A DNA stretch of 48,581 nt from Patescibacteria group bacterium (GTDB lineage: Bacteria > Patescibacteriota > Patescibacteriia > SG8-24). The translations under genes were made by a program, and so were the position numbers. The stretch spans positions 1-48,581 of the forward strand of contig JAQTNC010000009.1 of assembly GCA_028714475.1 (NCBI GenBank). Reading direction: 5' to 3'. A model generated the notes under the pieces. It was not told where the DNA came from and did not search any database. It worked only from the letters and a program-made list of their open reading frames with translations. Below, piece after piece: positions 39,356 through 47,248 of the stretch. The number at the start of each line of letters is the position of its first letter. The first letter of the stretch is position 1.

Positions 39356-39387
39356 ACCGGGCGTCCGCAAGGACGTCCGGTTTTGTT
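39356..39387 (+). terminator. Terminator of hup
   Basis: ACCGG-CGTCC pairs with GGACG-CCGGT around GCAA, then TTTTGTT. Confidence 0.85.
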
Positions 39388-39400
39388 ATATTCGAAACGA

Positions 39401-39429
39401 TTGACGCAGTCGCCCCGGCATGGCAAAAT
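39401..39429 (+). promoter_or_regulatory. Promoter of purC
   Basis: TTGACG, a 17-base spacer and CAAAAT, 20 bases after the hup terminator. Confidence 0.55.
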
Positions 39430-39491
39430 GGGGCCACCAAACGGCTGACGGACAAAAACGGTTCGCTTAGCCAAACAAAAAGGAGGGCCCG

Positions 39492-40439
39492 ATGGCCGCA
39501 AAAAAAGACAGCATCGTCGCAGAAGGCAAAACCAAAACCGTGTGGTCGGTCGTCGGCGACCCACACCTGTCAATCTTGGCCGCCAAGAAAGACATCACCA
39601 AGAATGACGACCCGACCGCCACCCAACAGATGGCGGGGAAAGACGTGCTGGCGACGACGACCACTTGTGGCGTCTTCGCGGCTCTGAAGCAAGCCGGCTT
39701 GCCCGTCGCCTACGAGTGTCAGCTCTCGCCGACGGAATTCCTGGCGCCGACATGCGAGATGATCAAGCTCGAAGTCGTCGCACGGCGCTATGCCGTAGGC
39801 AGCTATCTCAAGCGACATCCGGAATTTGAGCAGCCGGACGGCGATTCGCCGCACCGCTTCAACCACTTGGTGTTCGAGCTCTTTCTCAAGACCACGGGCG
39901 GCCAAATCCGCGGCCATGACGGCACGCTCTACGAGACGATTGGCGACGATCCCGAGACTGGCCGACCGGTAGATGACCCGTTCATTCTCAACCCGGAGGA
40001 TACCATCTGGGTGCTCAAGCACCCCAAAATTCCCAGCTGGGACGAGATGTCCGAACTGGGGCTGGCGATAGCTGACTGGTTCATCCTCCCGCCTGGCGTC
40101 ACGCTGGATGCCATCGAAGAGATAACTCGCAAGGCGTTCCTCTTCCTCGAGGCGGTCTGGACACAGCTCGGCTTCCGCCTCATCGACTTCAAGCTGGAGT
40201 TCGGCATCGACGCGAACGGGAACCTGCTGGTCGCCGACGTCGTGGACAATGACTCTTGGCGGCTCCGCACCGCGGATTGGCAGGAGCTGTCCAAGCAACT
40301 CTTCCGAGACAGCGCCGCCATGGATCAGATCACGTCAGCGTACGCCTTGGTGGCTGGCTTGGTCGAGTCCGGATTCCCCGGCGTTACCGATGTGGCCCGC
40401 GAGACCATGCTGGTGCGGTACGAACAGGAACAACAGTAG
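39492..40439 (+). CDS. purC: SAICAR synthetase-like enzyme
   Basis: PurC joins CAIR and aspartate with ATP in purine synthesis. The 315-residue protein shows the nucleotide-binding EGKTK (11-15), the substrate region ARRYAVGSYLKRHPE, and the metal/ATP site DFKLEFGIDANGNLLVADVVDNDSWR. It is longer than the usual 240-300 residues. The DND in place of EISPD near the active site is a variant. No other purine biosynthesis gene is in the window. ATG 39492 follows AAAGGAGGG. It may run an isolated step or a related ligation. Confidence 0.88.
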   Translation: MAAKKDSIVAEGKTKTVWSVVGDPHLSILAAKKDITKNDDPTATQQMAGKDVLATTTTCGVFAALKQAGLPVAYECQLSPTEFLAPTCEMIKLEVVARRYAVGSYLKRHPEFEQPDGDSPHRFNHLVFELFLKTTGGQIRGHDGTLYETIGDDPETGRPVDDPFILNPEDTIWVLKHPKIPSWDEMSELGLAIADWFILPPGVTLDAIEEITRKAFLFLEAVWTQLGFRLIDFKLEFGIDANGNLLVADVVDNDSWRLRTADWQELSKQLFRDSAAMDQITSAYALVAGLVESGFPGVTDVARETMLVRYEQEQQ

Positions 40440-40456
40440 CCCGCTTGGGCGGGCTG
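40437..40456 (+). terminator. Hairpin at the end of purC
   Basis: AGCCCGC/GCGGGCT stem overlapping the stop codon, without a good T tract. A second hairpin at 40485 completes termination. Confidence 0.45.
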
Positions 40457-40484
40457 GCCGAAAAACGAGTAACTGCGAACACGA

Positions 40485-40520
40485 GAACGCTGACCCGTCT
40501 GGGCGGCGTTCTTTCTATTG
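40485..40520 (+). terminator. Terminator downstream of purC
   Basis: GAACGC and CCC pair with GGG and GCGTTC, followed by TTTCTATTGTG. The next promoter starts 5 bases on. Confidence 0.65.
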
Positions 40521-40524
40521 TGTC

Positions 40525-40552
40525 TTGACAAGCGGTGAGTTTTGGGTAAGAT
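40525..40552 (+). promoter_or_regulatory. Promoter of the gene at 40587
   Basis: TTGACA, a 16-base spacer and TAAGAT. The leader is about 28 nt. Confidence 0.65.
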
Positions 40553-40586
40553 ATCATCGGCAACCAACCGAATCAAGGAGGCAAAG

Positions 40587-41048
40587 ATGATCAAGTGGTT
40601 GATCCTTACCCCGAACAGCCTTCTGCTGGCCCTGCGGGGCGAATATCATCCGTTTCCGGAGAGGGACGGGGAGGCGCCCGTCCGAATGACCGCAACTGAC
40701 CTGGGCGAGGCGCTCTTCTACCTCGATGGTGGTGCCAACTGCCTTCTCGGCGATTCCGTCGCCGACGGCCCGAGTTCCCTGTTTCGCCTACGATGGCGGG
40801 AACGAGAACTGACTGCGGTCAGGGTCGCCCTGCAAAAGGCCGTCGAAGAGGGCCGGGTCGTCTGGTCCAAATACGAAAGCCGTCAGCAGGACAGTGAGAT
40901 CAACGGCCTGCTGACTCGCTTCGGCCTCGTCACGGTCAGCCGCGGTGGTGGCAGCCACTGCAAGAGCGAAGACCGTCGCCCGCGCACCATCACGGCCGCC
41001 ATGCGTCTGGCCAACCCGACCGTTACCGTTCTTTCCGAATCCGCCTAG
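40587..41048 (+). CDS. Unidentified 153-residue protein
   Basis: ATG 40587 follows AAGGAGGCAAAG. The product begins MIKWLILTPNSLLLALRGEYHPFPE; the first 18 residues are hydrophobic but too short and broken for a clear membrane helix. A helical middle (ELTAVRVALQKAVEEGRVVWSKYE) and a polar tail follow. No family or catalytic motif is recognised. It is a single-gene unit with its own promoter and terminator. Confidence 0.75.
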   Translation: MIKWLILTPNSLLLALRGEYHPFPERDGEAPVRMTATDLGEALFYLDGGANCLLGDSVADGPSSLFRLRWRERELTAVRVALQKAVEEGRVVWSKYESRQQDSEINGLLTRFGLVTVSRGGGSHCKSEDRRPRTITAAMRLANPTVTVLSESA

Positions 41049-41058
41049 CCGCTCCGAC

Positions 41059-41103
41059 AACGCGCCTCGCCGTGAACCTATTCCGGCCGGCGCGTTTGTA
41101 TTT
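41059..41103 (+). terminator. Terminator of the gene at 40587
   Basis: AACGCGCC pairs with GGCGCGTT over a long loop, then TGTATTTTC. Confidence 0.65.
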
Positions 41104-41110
41104 TCCTGAT

Positions 41111-41139
41111 TTGACACCGGCGGGTCCTGAACCTAAAAT
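41111..41139 (+). promoter_or_regulatory. Promoter of the gene at 41177
   Basis: TTGACA, a 17-base spacer and TAAAAT. This rules out the upstream start codons of the ORF. Confidence 0.7.
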
Positions 41140-41176
41140 GCCCATGGCGTTCTTTCGACGCTTGATTGGAGACCCG

Positions 41177-41722
41177 ATGGCAAAGACGTGCCAAGAGAAG
41201 TGTGTTCATCGTCGGCGCAGTTACTGGCTCACGCGCGAGCTGAATGATCCGCTCGGCCTGATTGGCCAAACCATCCCCTCGACGCACTGCCGCGGCGGGA
41301 ACGAGACGATCGTCGAATTCGATCCGAGCGGACACTTTGGCAGATTCACGGTGCGCTGTTCGTGCGGCATGATGGTCACGCGTGAGCGGGCCACGGGCTG
41401 TTTCTTTCACGCCCTGCGGCCGCTTTCGCCGCGTGAACTGCCACCCGGTTTCGCCAGGAATGCCCTCAAGGCGCTGACGAAGTCGCCGGAGATTCGGCGG
41501 TTGCTGTGCGATCCGGCTTTGGATAGTATTGCGACCCGGCATCGCCGCATCCGGAAGGTGGGGGAATTCTTCACCCAAGGCGTCCGTTTTGACCGCGAGG
41601 TTCTGCGGGAGATCGATCCGCAGATGCGACGCGAACTCACGGAGCGCCTCCGTCTGACCATGGGCGACTACCGCCGTGGGCGCCGAGAAGCGATGATCGA
41701 GCCGTGGGCGGAGAGAGGTTAA
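41177..41722 (+). CDS. Unidentified basic protein with possible zinc sites
   Basis: ATG 41177 follows TTGGAGACCCG and is the first good start after the promoter. The 181-residue protein is strongly basic, with CQEKCVH near the start, THCRGG, and CSCGMMVTRE near residue 70, which together could form a zinc site. The C-terminal half is helical and Arg-rich (REVLREIDPQMRRELTERLRL). Nucleic-acid binding is plausible by charge only. No family is recognised. Confidence 0.75.
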   Translation: MAKTCQEKCVHRRRSYWLTRELNDPLGLIGQTIPSTHCRGGNETIVEFDPSGHFGRFTVRCSCGMMVTRERATGCFFHALRPLSPRELPPGFARNALKALTKSPEIRRLLCDPALDSIATRHRRIRKVGEFFTQGVRFDREVLREIDPQMRRELTERLRLTMGDYRRGRREAMIEPWAERG

Positions 41723-41743
41723 TCCGGTTCCTCAACCGCGATT

Positions 41744-41778
41744 CAGGGCGTTGCCGTCTAGGCGACGCTTTTTTTGTT
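41744..41778 (+). terminator. Terminator of the gene at 41177
   Basis: GGCGTTGCC pairs with GGCGACGC-type complement around GTCTA, followed by TTTTTTTG. Confidence 0.75.
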
Positions 41779-41814
41779 GACTCAAAAAGGCCGCCGATTT
41801 GCACGAAATCTAAA

Positions 41815-41838
41815 ACGCCGGGGGTGACCCGGCGTTTC
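41815..41838 (-). terminator. Terminator of proS
   Basis: ACGCCGGG/CCCGGCGT stem 14 bases after the proS stop, with TTTTAGATTT on the minus strand. Confidence 0.8.
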
Positions 41839-41851
41839 CTATGCAACCAAA

Positions 41852-43126
41852 CTATTTCTTGGCGAATTCGCCGACTTCCCCGACCGCTTGCACCATCGGC
41901 ACCATCTTCGCTTCGGCACTCACGCGCTCCTTCCATTCCACCGAATCGGCGGCGAGCGTCTTCTCGGAAACCACCAAACGCAACGGACAGCCAATCAAAT
42001 CGGCGTCGGCGAACTTCTCGCCCGCCCGCGCGTCCTCGCGGTCATCATACAGCACCGAAACGCCAGCCGCCTCCAGCTCGTCCACCAGCTTGTCCGCCAC
42101 CGCGCGCACCCGCACCGTGACTGCCTCGTCCTTAGCCGTAAGCGACACGAGATGCACCAAGTACGGCGCGATCGCCTTCGGCCAAATGATGCCCTTGTCA
42201 TCGTGATGAACCTCTATCACCGTTCCCATGACCCGCGACGGCCCGAGGCCATAACAACCCATGAGCACCGGCTTCGAAACGCCGTCGGCGTCGGTGTAGT
42301 TCAACTCGAACGGATCGCTGAACCGCGTCATCAGCTTGAAGATGTTGCCGACCTCGATGGCCTTGCCTTCCCTCATGATGCCGCCGCATTTCGGGCAGCG
42401 GTCGCCTTCCTTGTATTCGCTGATCTCGCGATTCTGCGCGTATTCGCACTTCTCGCAGTAATAAATAATGTCCTCGCCGGACTCGGTCAGCACCTGGAAC
42501 TCGTGCGAATACTTGGTGAAGGCGCCGCCGGATGCCTCGGCTATGAGCGCGTGCAGTCCGCACCGGTCATAAACGCGGCGATACGCTTCCTTGGCCAGCT
42601 CGTAGAACCGATCGAGATCGGCTTCGTCGAGATGGAACGAATACAGATCCTTCATCGAGAACTCTCGGCCGCGCAACAAGCCGGACTTGGCGCGCGGCTC
42701 GTTGCGAAACTTATCCTGAATCTGATAGACGCTGAACGGCAGGTCCTTGTAGGAACGCACAAAACGCTTGACCGTCGGCGTGACGATTTCCTCATGCGTC
42801 CAGCCGAGCGTCAGGTCCTTGTCGCCGCGGCCCTTAAACTGGAACATCACCTCCGGCCCCGGGTCAGTCCAGCGGCCGGTCGTCTCCCACGGCTCGCGCG
42901 GCTGAAGCGCCGGCATGAGGATCTCCTGCGCGCCGAGCCGGTTCATCTCCTCGCGGACGATTTCCTTGACGCGGTCGATCACGCGCAAGCCGAGCGGCAG
43001 GTAGGTGTAAACGCCAGCCATGAGCTGGTCCACGAAACCGCCCTGCACGAGCAGACGTGCGTTCACGGATTCGGCATCATGGGGCGCGGTTTTGGAGGTC
43101 TTGCCGAGGAGTTTAGAGTAACGCAT
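41852..43126 (-). CDS. proS: Prolyl-tRNA synthetase, short form without the editing domain
   Basis: This class II synthetase charges tRNA-Pro. From ATG 43126 it has 424 residues, against about 570 in E. coli. Motif 2 is FRNEPRAKSGLLRGREFSMKD and motif 3 GLGPSRVMGTVIE. Between them YYCEKCEYAQN runs directly to RCPKCGG, so the roughly 180-residue INS domain that removes Ala-tRNA-Pro is absent while its flanking CxxC pairs remain. The anticodon-binding domain is C-terminal. No Shine-Dalgarno sequence; the start is fixed by homology (MRYSKLLGKTSK). Confidence 0.95.
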   Translation of the reverse strand: MRYSKLLGKTSKTAPHDAESVNARLLVQGGFVDQLMAGVYTYLPLGLRVIDRVKEIVREEMNRLGAQEILMPALQPREPWETTGRWTDPGPEVMFQFKGRGDKDLTLGWTHEEIVTPTVKRFVRSYKDLPFSVYQIQDKFRNEPRAKSGLLRGREFSMKDLYSFHLDEADLDRFYELAKEAYRRVYDRCGLHALIAEASGGAFTKYSHEFQVLTESGEDIIYYCEKCEYAQNREISEYKEGDRCPKCGGIMREGKAIEVGNIFKLMTRFSDPFELNYTDADGVSKPVLMGCYGLGPSRVMGTVIEVHHDDKGIIWPKAIAPYLVHLVSLTAKDEAVTVRVRAVADKLVDELEAAGVSVLYDDREDARAGEKFADADLIGCPLRLVVSEKTLAADSVEWKERVSAEAKMVPMVQAVGEVGEFAKK

Positions 43127-43291
43127 AAGTGGGATGGGGCAGGAAGAAAATATTCCTATTCTCAAGCCAAAGATTATCTTTTTATGGCTGTTTAGGCAAG
43201 GCCAAGCCCCATCGGACGGCTCGCCAGTGCGCATTCAGGCTCATGCGGTCGTCACTGACGTTGAGCGACCGCCTCAAGCTCCAGGGACACT

Positions 43292-43340
43292 CTTGGGGAC
43301 TGTCCCCGGGAAAACTGTGGATAAGGGGGACAGGCACCGG
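43292..43340 (+). repeat. 49-base repeat, copy A, with a DnaA-box sequence
   Basis: Identical to 45254-45302 except for one base. It contains GGGGAC/GTCCCC, the DnaA-box complement TGTGGATAA (43316-43324) and GGGGACAGGCACCGG. It lies between proS and the DUF2723-type gene. Confidence 0.75.
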
Positions 43341-43357
43341 ACGGCCCGAACCCGTCT

Positions 43358-45211
43358 CTACTTTCTGCTTTCCACGAACCGCCTCCACGCCTCCTGTTCG
43401 GCCTTCGTGAGCGAATGATCATAGGAATCGGCGGTGGCGGCGGCGGCAATCGCCTCCTCACGCTGGCCGAAATCATAGAGCCAAGCCGCGTATGCGTACC
43501 AGTCGTGCGTCAGAATCTGATCAAGCGCGAAACTGTAGCCGCCGTTTCGATCATCGGGTGGCACCGGAAAATACGGCAGCGGCGTCCGGGTCGTCGGCGG
43601 GCGCACTTCGTAGAAACGGCCGTCCGACAACGACCTGTAACATGACCCGTCCGACTTCTTGACGCACTGCTCGTCGACTTCCGCCGGAAACGTGGAATAT
43701 ACTGGTCGGCCGGCAAGCAGCGGCCAATCCACCGTCGCCTGCAACAACTGGCGCCGAGACTCGTTCAACGTCGCCGTGAGATACTCCGGCGTAAGTTGCG
43801 GATGGTAAAACACGTTGATGCGCGTGTCATGCACCACGATGACATCCAACCGACGCCGTTCGACCAACTGCAGATGCGCGAGCGTGAAGAGCTCGGTGTC
43901 ATTGACCTGGTTGTCGTCGCGCACGACCAAGACGGCGTTCGGCGGCAGGTTCAATAGACCGGAGCGCAGGCGCGCGGCGGCGGTGGTGTCGGTGAAGGCC
44001 CGGGCGTAAGGAAAATTGACGAAACCGCTCGCGACCGCCGCGAAACCGAAAGCGGCCACCACCAAGAACGCGCTCGTGTCACCGAAGCGGCGATTGAGCC
44101 AGCCGGCCAACGCGATGGCCGCCACGGCCGCCACGACGGCAATCGACGCCTGAAAGGTCAGGAACCAGACGCGACTCAAATAGATGACGCTCTCGTCGTA
44201 CGCCGAGGCCCGCAGGAGCACCACGGTCGGCAAGACCGCCATGCCGCCAGCGAGAATCAATGACATCGGCACGACGTCGGCGCGACGCTGGCGCCAGGCC
44301 CACCAAACTCCCCCGATGGCCGCGGCCGCCAAAAGACCGACCGACGTGACCGCCCCGATCGACAGCGTGGCGAGCAGCGCCAACTTCAAGAGTCCGTTGC
44401 CGCCGCCACCCATGTCGCCATAATGACTCCGACTCACGAAAGCCGAAAAATCCGCGACCGACGTGATGAGGCCCGACGTGCTGTAGACGGCCGGCACCTG
44501 CGACCGCAGGAATAGGTAGACATACGGCAACAGGCCAACCAGACCCGCCAGTACGACACCCAGCCACCGCCGGTCGGGCCGCCGCCAGTCCCGATGGGCC
44601 CAGAACCAGGCGACAACAATCCACGGCGCCGTCGCCGCCGTCAGATACAGGTGATTCGCCGCGGCGAGCCCCGAGAGCAAGCCGATGAGATAGCCCCAAC
44701 GATTGCGGCGTTCATCCAATGACCGCACGAAACAATAGGCGATGCCGACGAACAGCAAGGCGTGCAAGGCGTAATTCTTGGCGTAGATTGCCTGGCTCCA
44801 CCAAATGTCCGAGAACGCCAGCACGAGCAAGGCACCGACGGCCGTGAGCCGCATCGGCCAATCAACCGTGAGTTTCAGTTGCCGCGCCCACCGCAAAGCG
44901 ACACTCACGCCCAAACCGATGGCCGCGGCCGCACAGACCGCGGAAAAAAGCGCCACCCGCCACGGCACGGTCGCGAAAGGCAGCCAGGTGAACGGCTTGG
45001 CGAGAAGTATATATAATGGATAGCCGGACGGATGCAGGATGCCGAGCGTCGCCGTCGCGGTCACGAACTCGGCGCTGTCCTCGAACGTCACCGCCGTCGG
45101 CAGCATCGGCACGTAAACGGCCAAGGACACTGCAAATGCGGCGACCGCCGCCCAGGCATCCGCCGCGTTTTTCTGGTGTTTTTTGGCGAACCAACCGAAC
45201 ATGACGCTCAT
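43358..45211 (-). CDS. DUF2723-type polytopic glycosyltransferase
   Basis: From ATG 45211 the protein has 617 residues with about twelve membrane helices, then a soluble C-terminal part from about residue 430. The N-terminal TFEDSAEFVTATATLGILHPSGYPLYILLAKPFT is the signature of DUF2723 proteins, relatives of protein O-mannosyltransferases that use lipid-linked sugars; the ED pair would be catalytic. The C-terminal part resembles their substrate-recognition region. TATAAT at 45210-45215 overlaps ATG 45211, so ATG 45202 may be the true start of a leaderless mRNA. It may glycosylate exported proteins such as the pilins or S74 fibre. Confidence 0.85.
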   Translation of the reverse strand: MSVMFGWFAKKHQKNAADAWAAVAAFAVSLAVYVPMLPTAVTFEDSAEFVTATATLGILHPSGYPLYILLAKPFTWLPFATVPWRVALFSAVCAAAAIGLGVSVALRWARQLKLTVDWPMRLTAVGALLVLAFSDIWWSQAIYAKNYALHALLFVGIAYCFVRSLDERRNRWGYLIGLLSGLAAANHLYLTAATAPWIVVAWFWAHRDWRRPDRRWLGVVLAGLVGLLPYVYLFLRSQVPAVYSTSGLITSVADFSAFVSRSHYGDMGGGGNGLLKLALLATLSIGAVTSVGLLAAAAIGGVWWAWRQRRADVVPMSLILAGGMAVLPTVVLLRASAYDESVIYLSRVWFLTFQASIAVVAAVAAIALAGWLNRRFGDTSAFLVVAAFGFAAVASGFVNFPYARAFTDTTAAARLRSGLLNLPPNAVLVVRDDNQVNDTELFTLAHLQLVERRRLDVIVVHDTRINVFYHPQLTPEYLTATLNESRRQLLQATVDWPLLAGRPVYSTFPAEVDEQCVKKSDGSCYRSLSDGRFYEVRPPTTRTPLPYFPVPPDDRNGGYSFALDQILTHDWYAYAAWLYDFGQREEAIAAAATADSYDHSLTKAEQEAWRRFVESRK

Positions 45212-45238
45212 TATAACAAAAAACCGCCATTGCCGCCG

Positions 45239-45302
45239 CTTATCCACAGTTTTCTTGGGGACAGTCCCCGGGAAAACTGTGGATAAGGGGGACAGGCACC
45301 GG
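45239..45302. repeat. Palindrome with two inverted DnaA boxes, copy B of the 49-base repeat
   Basis: CTTATCCACAGTTTTC and GAAAACTGTGGATAAG form a perfect 16-base inverted repeat around GGGGAC.GTCCCC. Each arm holds a perfect DnaA box (45240-45248 and 45278-45286). The right part matches copy A at 43292-43340. It lies directly upstream of the DUF2723-type gene. Confidence 0.7.
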
Positions 45303-45398
45303 GTTGCCCTAGCCGAAGTGGGCGGCGGTGGATATAATGGAAACGCTAATCTAAATATATCTAGGCGGTGCCCGCCCAAGGCGGGCCGCTACGGTTAT

Positions 45399-45689
45399 AT
45401 GAAATTCCCCCTTCTCGACAAGTACCGCGCCTGGCGGAATAGCCACGACAAGATTGACTCCGCCACGGCCGCCGCCTTGTTCCTGGCCGCCGCCGCGCTG
45501 GCCATCGCCGCCGGCACCTTCCGCTGGTCCTGGCTCATCATGGACGAACAAATTCAATTGCGCAAAGATTACCTGGAACTCAAAAATCAGCAGGACCAGC
45601 TGGAAATGAACTACGACGCCTGGAACGGCTTTGTGGACAAGAAGATAAATGAAATCCTTCAGCTGGAGGAAGATCTGAAGAAGAAATAA
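45399..45689 (+). CDS. Small membrane protein with a C-terminal coiled coil
   Basis: The 96-residue protein has one membrane helix (residues 25-42, AALFLAAAALAIAAGTF) and a coiled-coil tail rich in Gln, Asp and Lys (LRKDYLELKNQQDQLEMNYD). The shape recalls FtsL/DivIC-like septum proteins or pilus-assembly accessories, but no motif proves either. A GCCCGCC/GGCGGGC hairpin lies 13 bases before the ATG, and TATAAT at 45333 may be its -10. No Shine-Dalgarno sequence. It is divergent from the DUF2723-type gene. Confidence 0.7.
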   Translation: MKFPLLDKYRAWRNSHDKIDSATAAALFLAAAALAIAAGTFRWSWLIMDEQIQLRKDYLELKNQQDQLEMNYDAWNGFVDKKINEILQLEEDLKKK

Positions 45690-45727
45690 CGGGACGGCAA
45701 AGATTCAAAGATTCGGAGATACAAAGA

Positions 45728-45762
45728 TGCGGAGTGGCTATGGCCGCTCCGCTTTTTTCTGC
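45728..45762. terminator. Terminator between convergent genes
   Basis: GCGGAG-GGC pairs with GCC-CTCCGC around TAT, with TTTTTT on the plus strand. Outside it, AAGATTCGGAGAT and ATCTCCGAATCTT form a further inverted repeat. It lies between the coiled-coil gene and the first pilin gene. Confidence 0.7.
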
Positions 45763-45801
45763 TTCGCATCTCCGAATCTTCGTATCGTCGCAACTCCGCA
45801 A

Positions 45802-46368
45802 CTACCTCTTCACCACAATGACCATCCCCCGCTCCGGCCAGCAAGAGCCGATTTCCACGCGCCCATACCGGTCGCGATGGATGTAATAGCCGCTGTTCTT
45901 GATGCCAAAGGGCATGCCGCCAGCCGCGGGCGTGTAGCCTTCGCCGCGAGGGTCACTCGGCAAGGCATTCAGGTATTTCGGCACCAGTTCGGCAAGGTTG
46001 GCAACGCATCCAGTGCCAGGCGCGGTGGAAAGATTAACCGGCGGGCAGGCGGGCGATTTCATCCGGTCACCGCAATCAATGCCGTCGTCGGCCGAGACCA
46101 CAACCTGGGCGAGGTCCTCCTCCGTCTGGAGCGGCGCGGAAAGGGCGCCACTCACGAGCGCCTTGAGGTCGGTTTGCTTGAGCAGGACCGCCTGCAGGAG
46201 TGCGCTCGCGTCCTCCCAACGCCGCGCGTTGCGGGCATCGGCGAACTGCTCTTCCGGGGCGTTCAAGACGCGGATGATGGCCACGAGTATGAAAAACAGC
46301 GCCGAAACCGCGAGGGTGGTCTCGAGATTGGTGATGCCGTGGCGGGGATGAAGGCTCTTGTTCCTCAT
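45802..46368 (-). CDS. Divergent type IV pilin-like protein
   Basis: The 188-residue protein has a prepilin N-terminus in altered form. After RHG the mature chain would begin ITNLETTLAVSALFFILVAII, with Glu5 kept but without the FTLIELL core. It shares with its neighbours 'ARNARRWEDASALLQAVLLKQ', CVANLAELVPKYLNALPSDP and the end GRVEIGSCWPE. It may be a minor or tip pilin, or cleaved poorly. A GATAAA box 8 bases before the ATG suggests a leaderless mRNA. Confidence 0.85.
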   Translation of the reverse strand: MRNKSLHPRHGITNLETTLAVSALFFILVAIIRVLNAPEEQFADARNARRWEDASALLQAVLLKQTDLKALVSGALSAPLQTEEDLAQVVVSADDGIDCGDRMKSPACPPVNLSTAPGTGCVANLAELVPKYLNALPSDPRGEGYTPAAGGMPFGIKNSGYYIHRDRYGRVEIGSCWPERGMVIVVKR

Positions 46369-46424
46369 ACATACACTTTATCAGAACAAGCGGGGTTTTT
46401 CGAGGCTTTATGATAATAAACTTA

Positions 46425-46500
46425 GGAAACCCTTCGACTCCACTCCGCTACGCTCAGGGAATATAATTAATATGCCCTGAGCGAAGTCGAAGGACATTCC
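46425..46500. repeat. REP-like inverted repeat between pilin genes
   Basis: CCCTTCGACT-CTCAGGG faces CCCTGAGCGAAGTCGAAGG across an AT-rich centre (ATATAATTAATAT). It is the common CCTTCGACxxCxxCTCAGG type of dispersed bacterial palindrome; another copy lies near 23310-23360. Confidence 0.6.
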
Positions 46501-46511
46501 GCAATAATCAA

Positions 46512-46546
46512 AACCCGCTCCCGGCAGTACTGCGGGGAGCGGGCAT
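46512..46546 (-). terminator. Terminator of the second pilin gene
   Basis: CCCGCTCCC/GGGAGCGGG stem 20 bases past the stop, with TTTTGATTATT on the minus strand. Confidence 0.8.
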
Positions 46547-46562
46547 ATTCCTTTCGGACGAA

Positions 46563-47138
46563 CTAACGAGTAACGCTGATGGGCGACGTCAACTCCGCTC
46601 CACACGCACCAACGGTGATGCGGCCAGCCGTGGATCTTCGGAAGTAATAACCGGTATTCACGGCCGTGTAGGTCGCCCCGCCGGTCGGGTCAATCGGCAC
46701 GGAAGCGATGTAGGTGGGGACGAGGCCATGCAGGTTTACATAGCAATTGGTCGCGACAAGATTATTCATATTGACGGTCGCGCCACCAGCAGGGCAGGCA
46801 GGTTGCGCGGTCGTACAATCAGGAATTGCGACAGCTGGATCAGTTACCGCATCTGGCCCGTCAACAATCATCTGCGAGAGGGTATCACTCGCAACTACCG
46901 GGAAGACGGATGCGGTAAAAGCCTTTTGATACAGCGCCCTGGCGTCAACTTGATAAGTCAGGACGGCGTTCAGGACGGCGTTGACTTCCGCCCAACGACG
47001 GGCGTTTCTGGCTTCGGAAATGCGCCTCACCGGATCCACGGCGACGAGAATGGCTGCCGCCAGGAAGCCGATGATGCCGATGACGATGAGCAGCTCGATG
47101 AGGGTGAAGCCCTTAGCCGCCCGCTTCGCTTGGGACAT
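46563..47138 (-). CDS. Type IV pilin
   Basis: From ATG 47138 the 191-residue prepilin has a short basic leader, the cleavage site KG|FTLIELL with Glu5, and the hydrophobic helix LIVIGIIGFLAAAILVAVDPV. The globular part has four cysteines and ends in GRITVGACGAEL, a block shared with the other pilins here. It should be processed by a prepilin peptidase and assembled into a pilus or competence pseudopilus. Its promoter is at 47194-47222. No Shine-Dalgarno sequence. Confidence 0.95.
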   Translation of the reverse strand: MSQAKRAAKGFTLIELLIVIGIIGFLAAAILVAVDPVRRISEARNARRWAEVNAVLNAVLTYQVDARALYQKAFTASVFPVVASDTLSQMIVDGPDAVTDPAVAIPDCTTAQPACPAGGATVNMNNLVATNCYVNLHGLVPTYIASVPIDPTGGATYTAVNTGYYFRRSTAGRITVGACGAELTSPISVTR

Positions 47139-47193
47139 AGATTTAGTAAACGAGTTAATTGCGGGCACGGCCGCGCTGTTTATAATTGTTTAT

Positions 47194-47222
47194 ATCATAG
47201 CAGGACGCCAGCCTTTCCGTAA
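47194..47222 (-). promoter_or_regulatory. Promoter of the second pilin gene
   Basis: TTACGG, a 17-base spacer ending in TGC, and TATGAT on the minus strand, an extended -10 promoter. The leader is about 55 nt, AT-rich, without a Shine-Dalgarno sequence. Confidence 0.55.
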
Positions 47223-47248
47223 GGGGTGCAAATCCCCCATCGGCTGCC

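Noticed and set aside
41888-43195. 435-codon plus-strand ORF
   Set aside because: It is antisense to proS. The length follows from high GC codon bias on the opposite strand.
45239-45302. Replication origin
   Set aside because: Only two DnaA boxes in a palindrome, no AT-rich unwinding region with further boxes, and no dnaA, dnaN or rpmH nearby.
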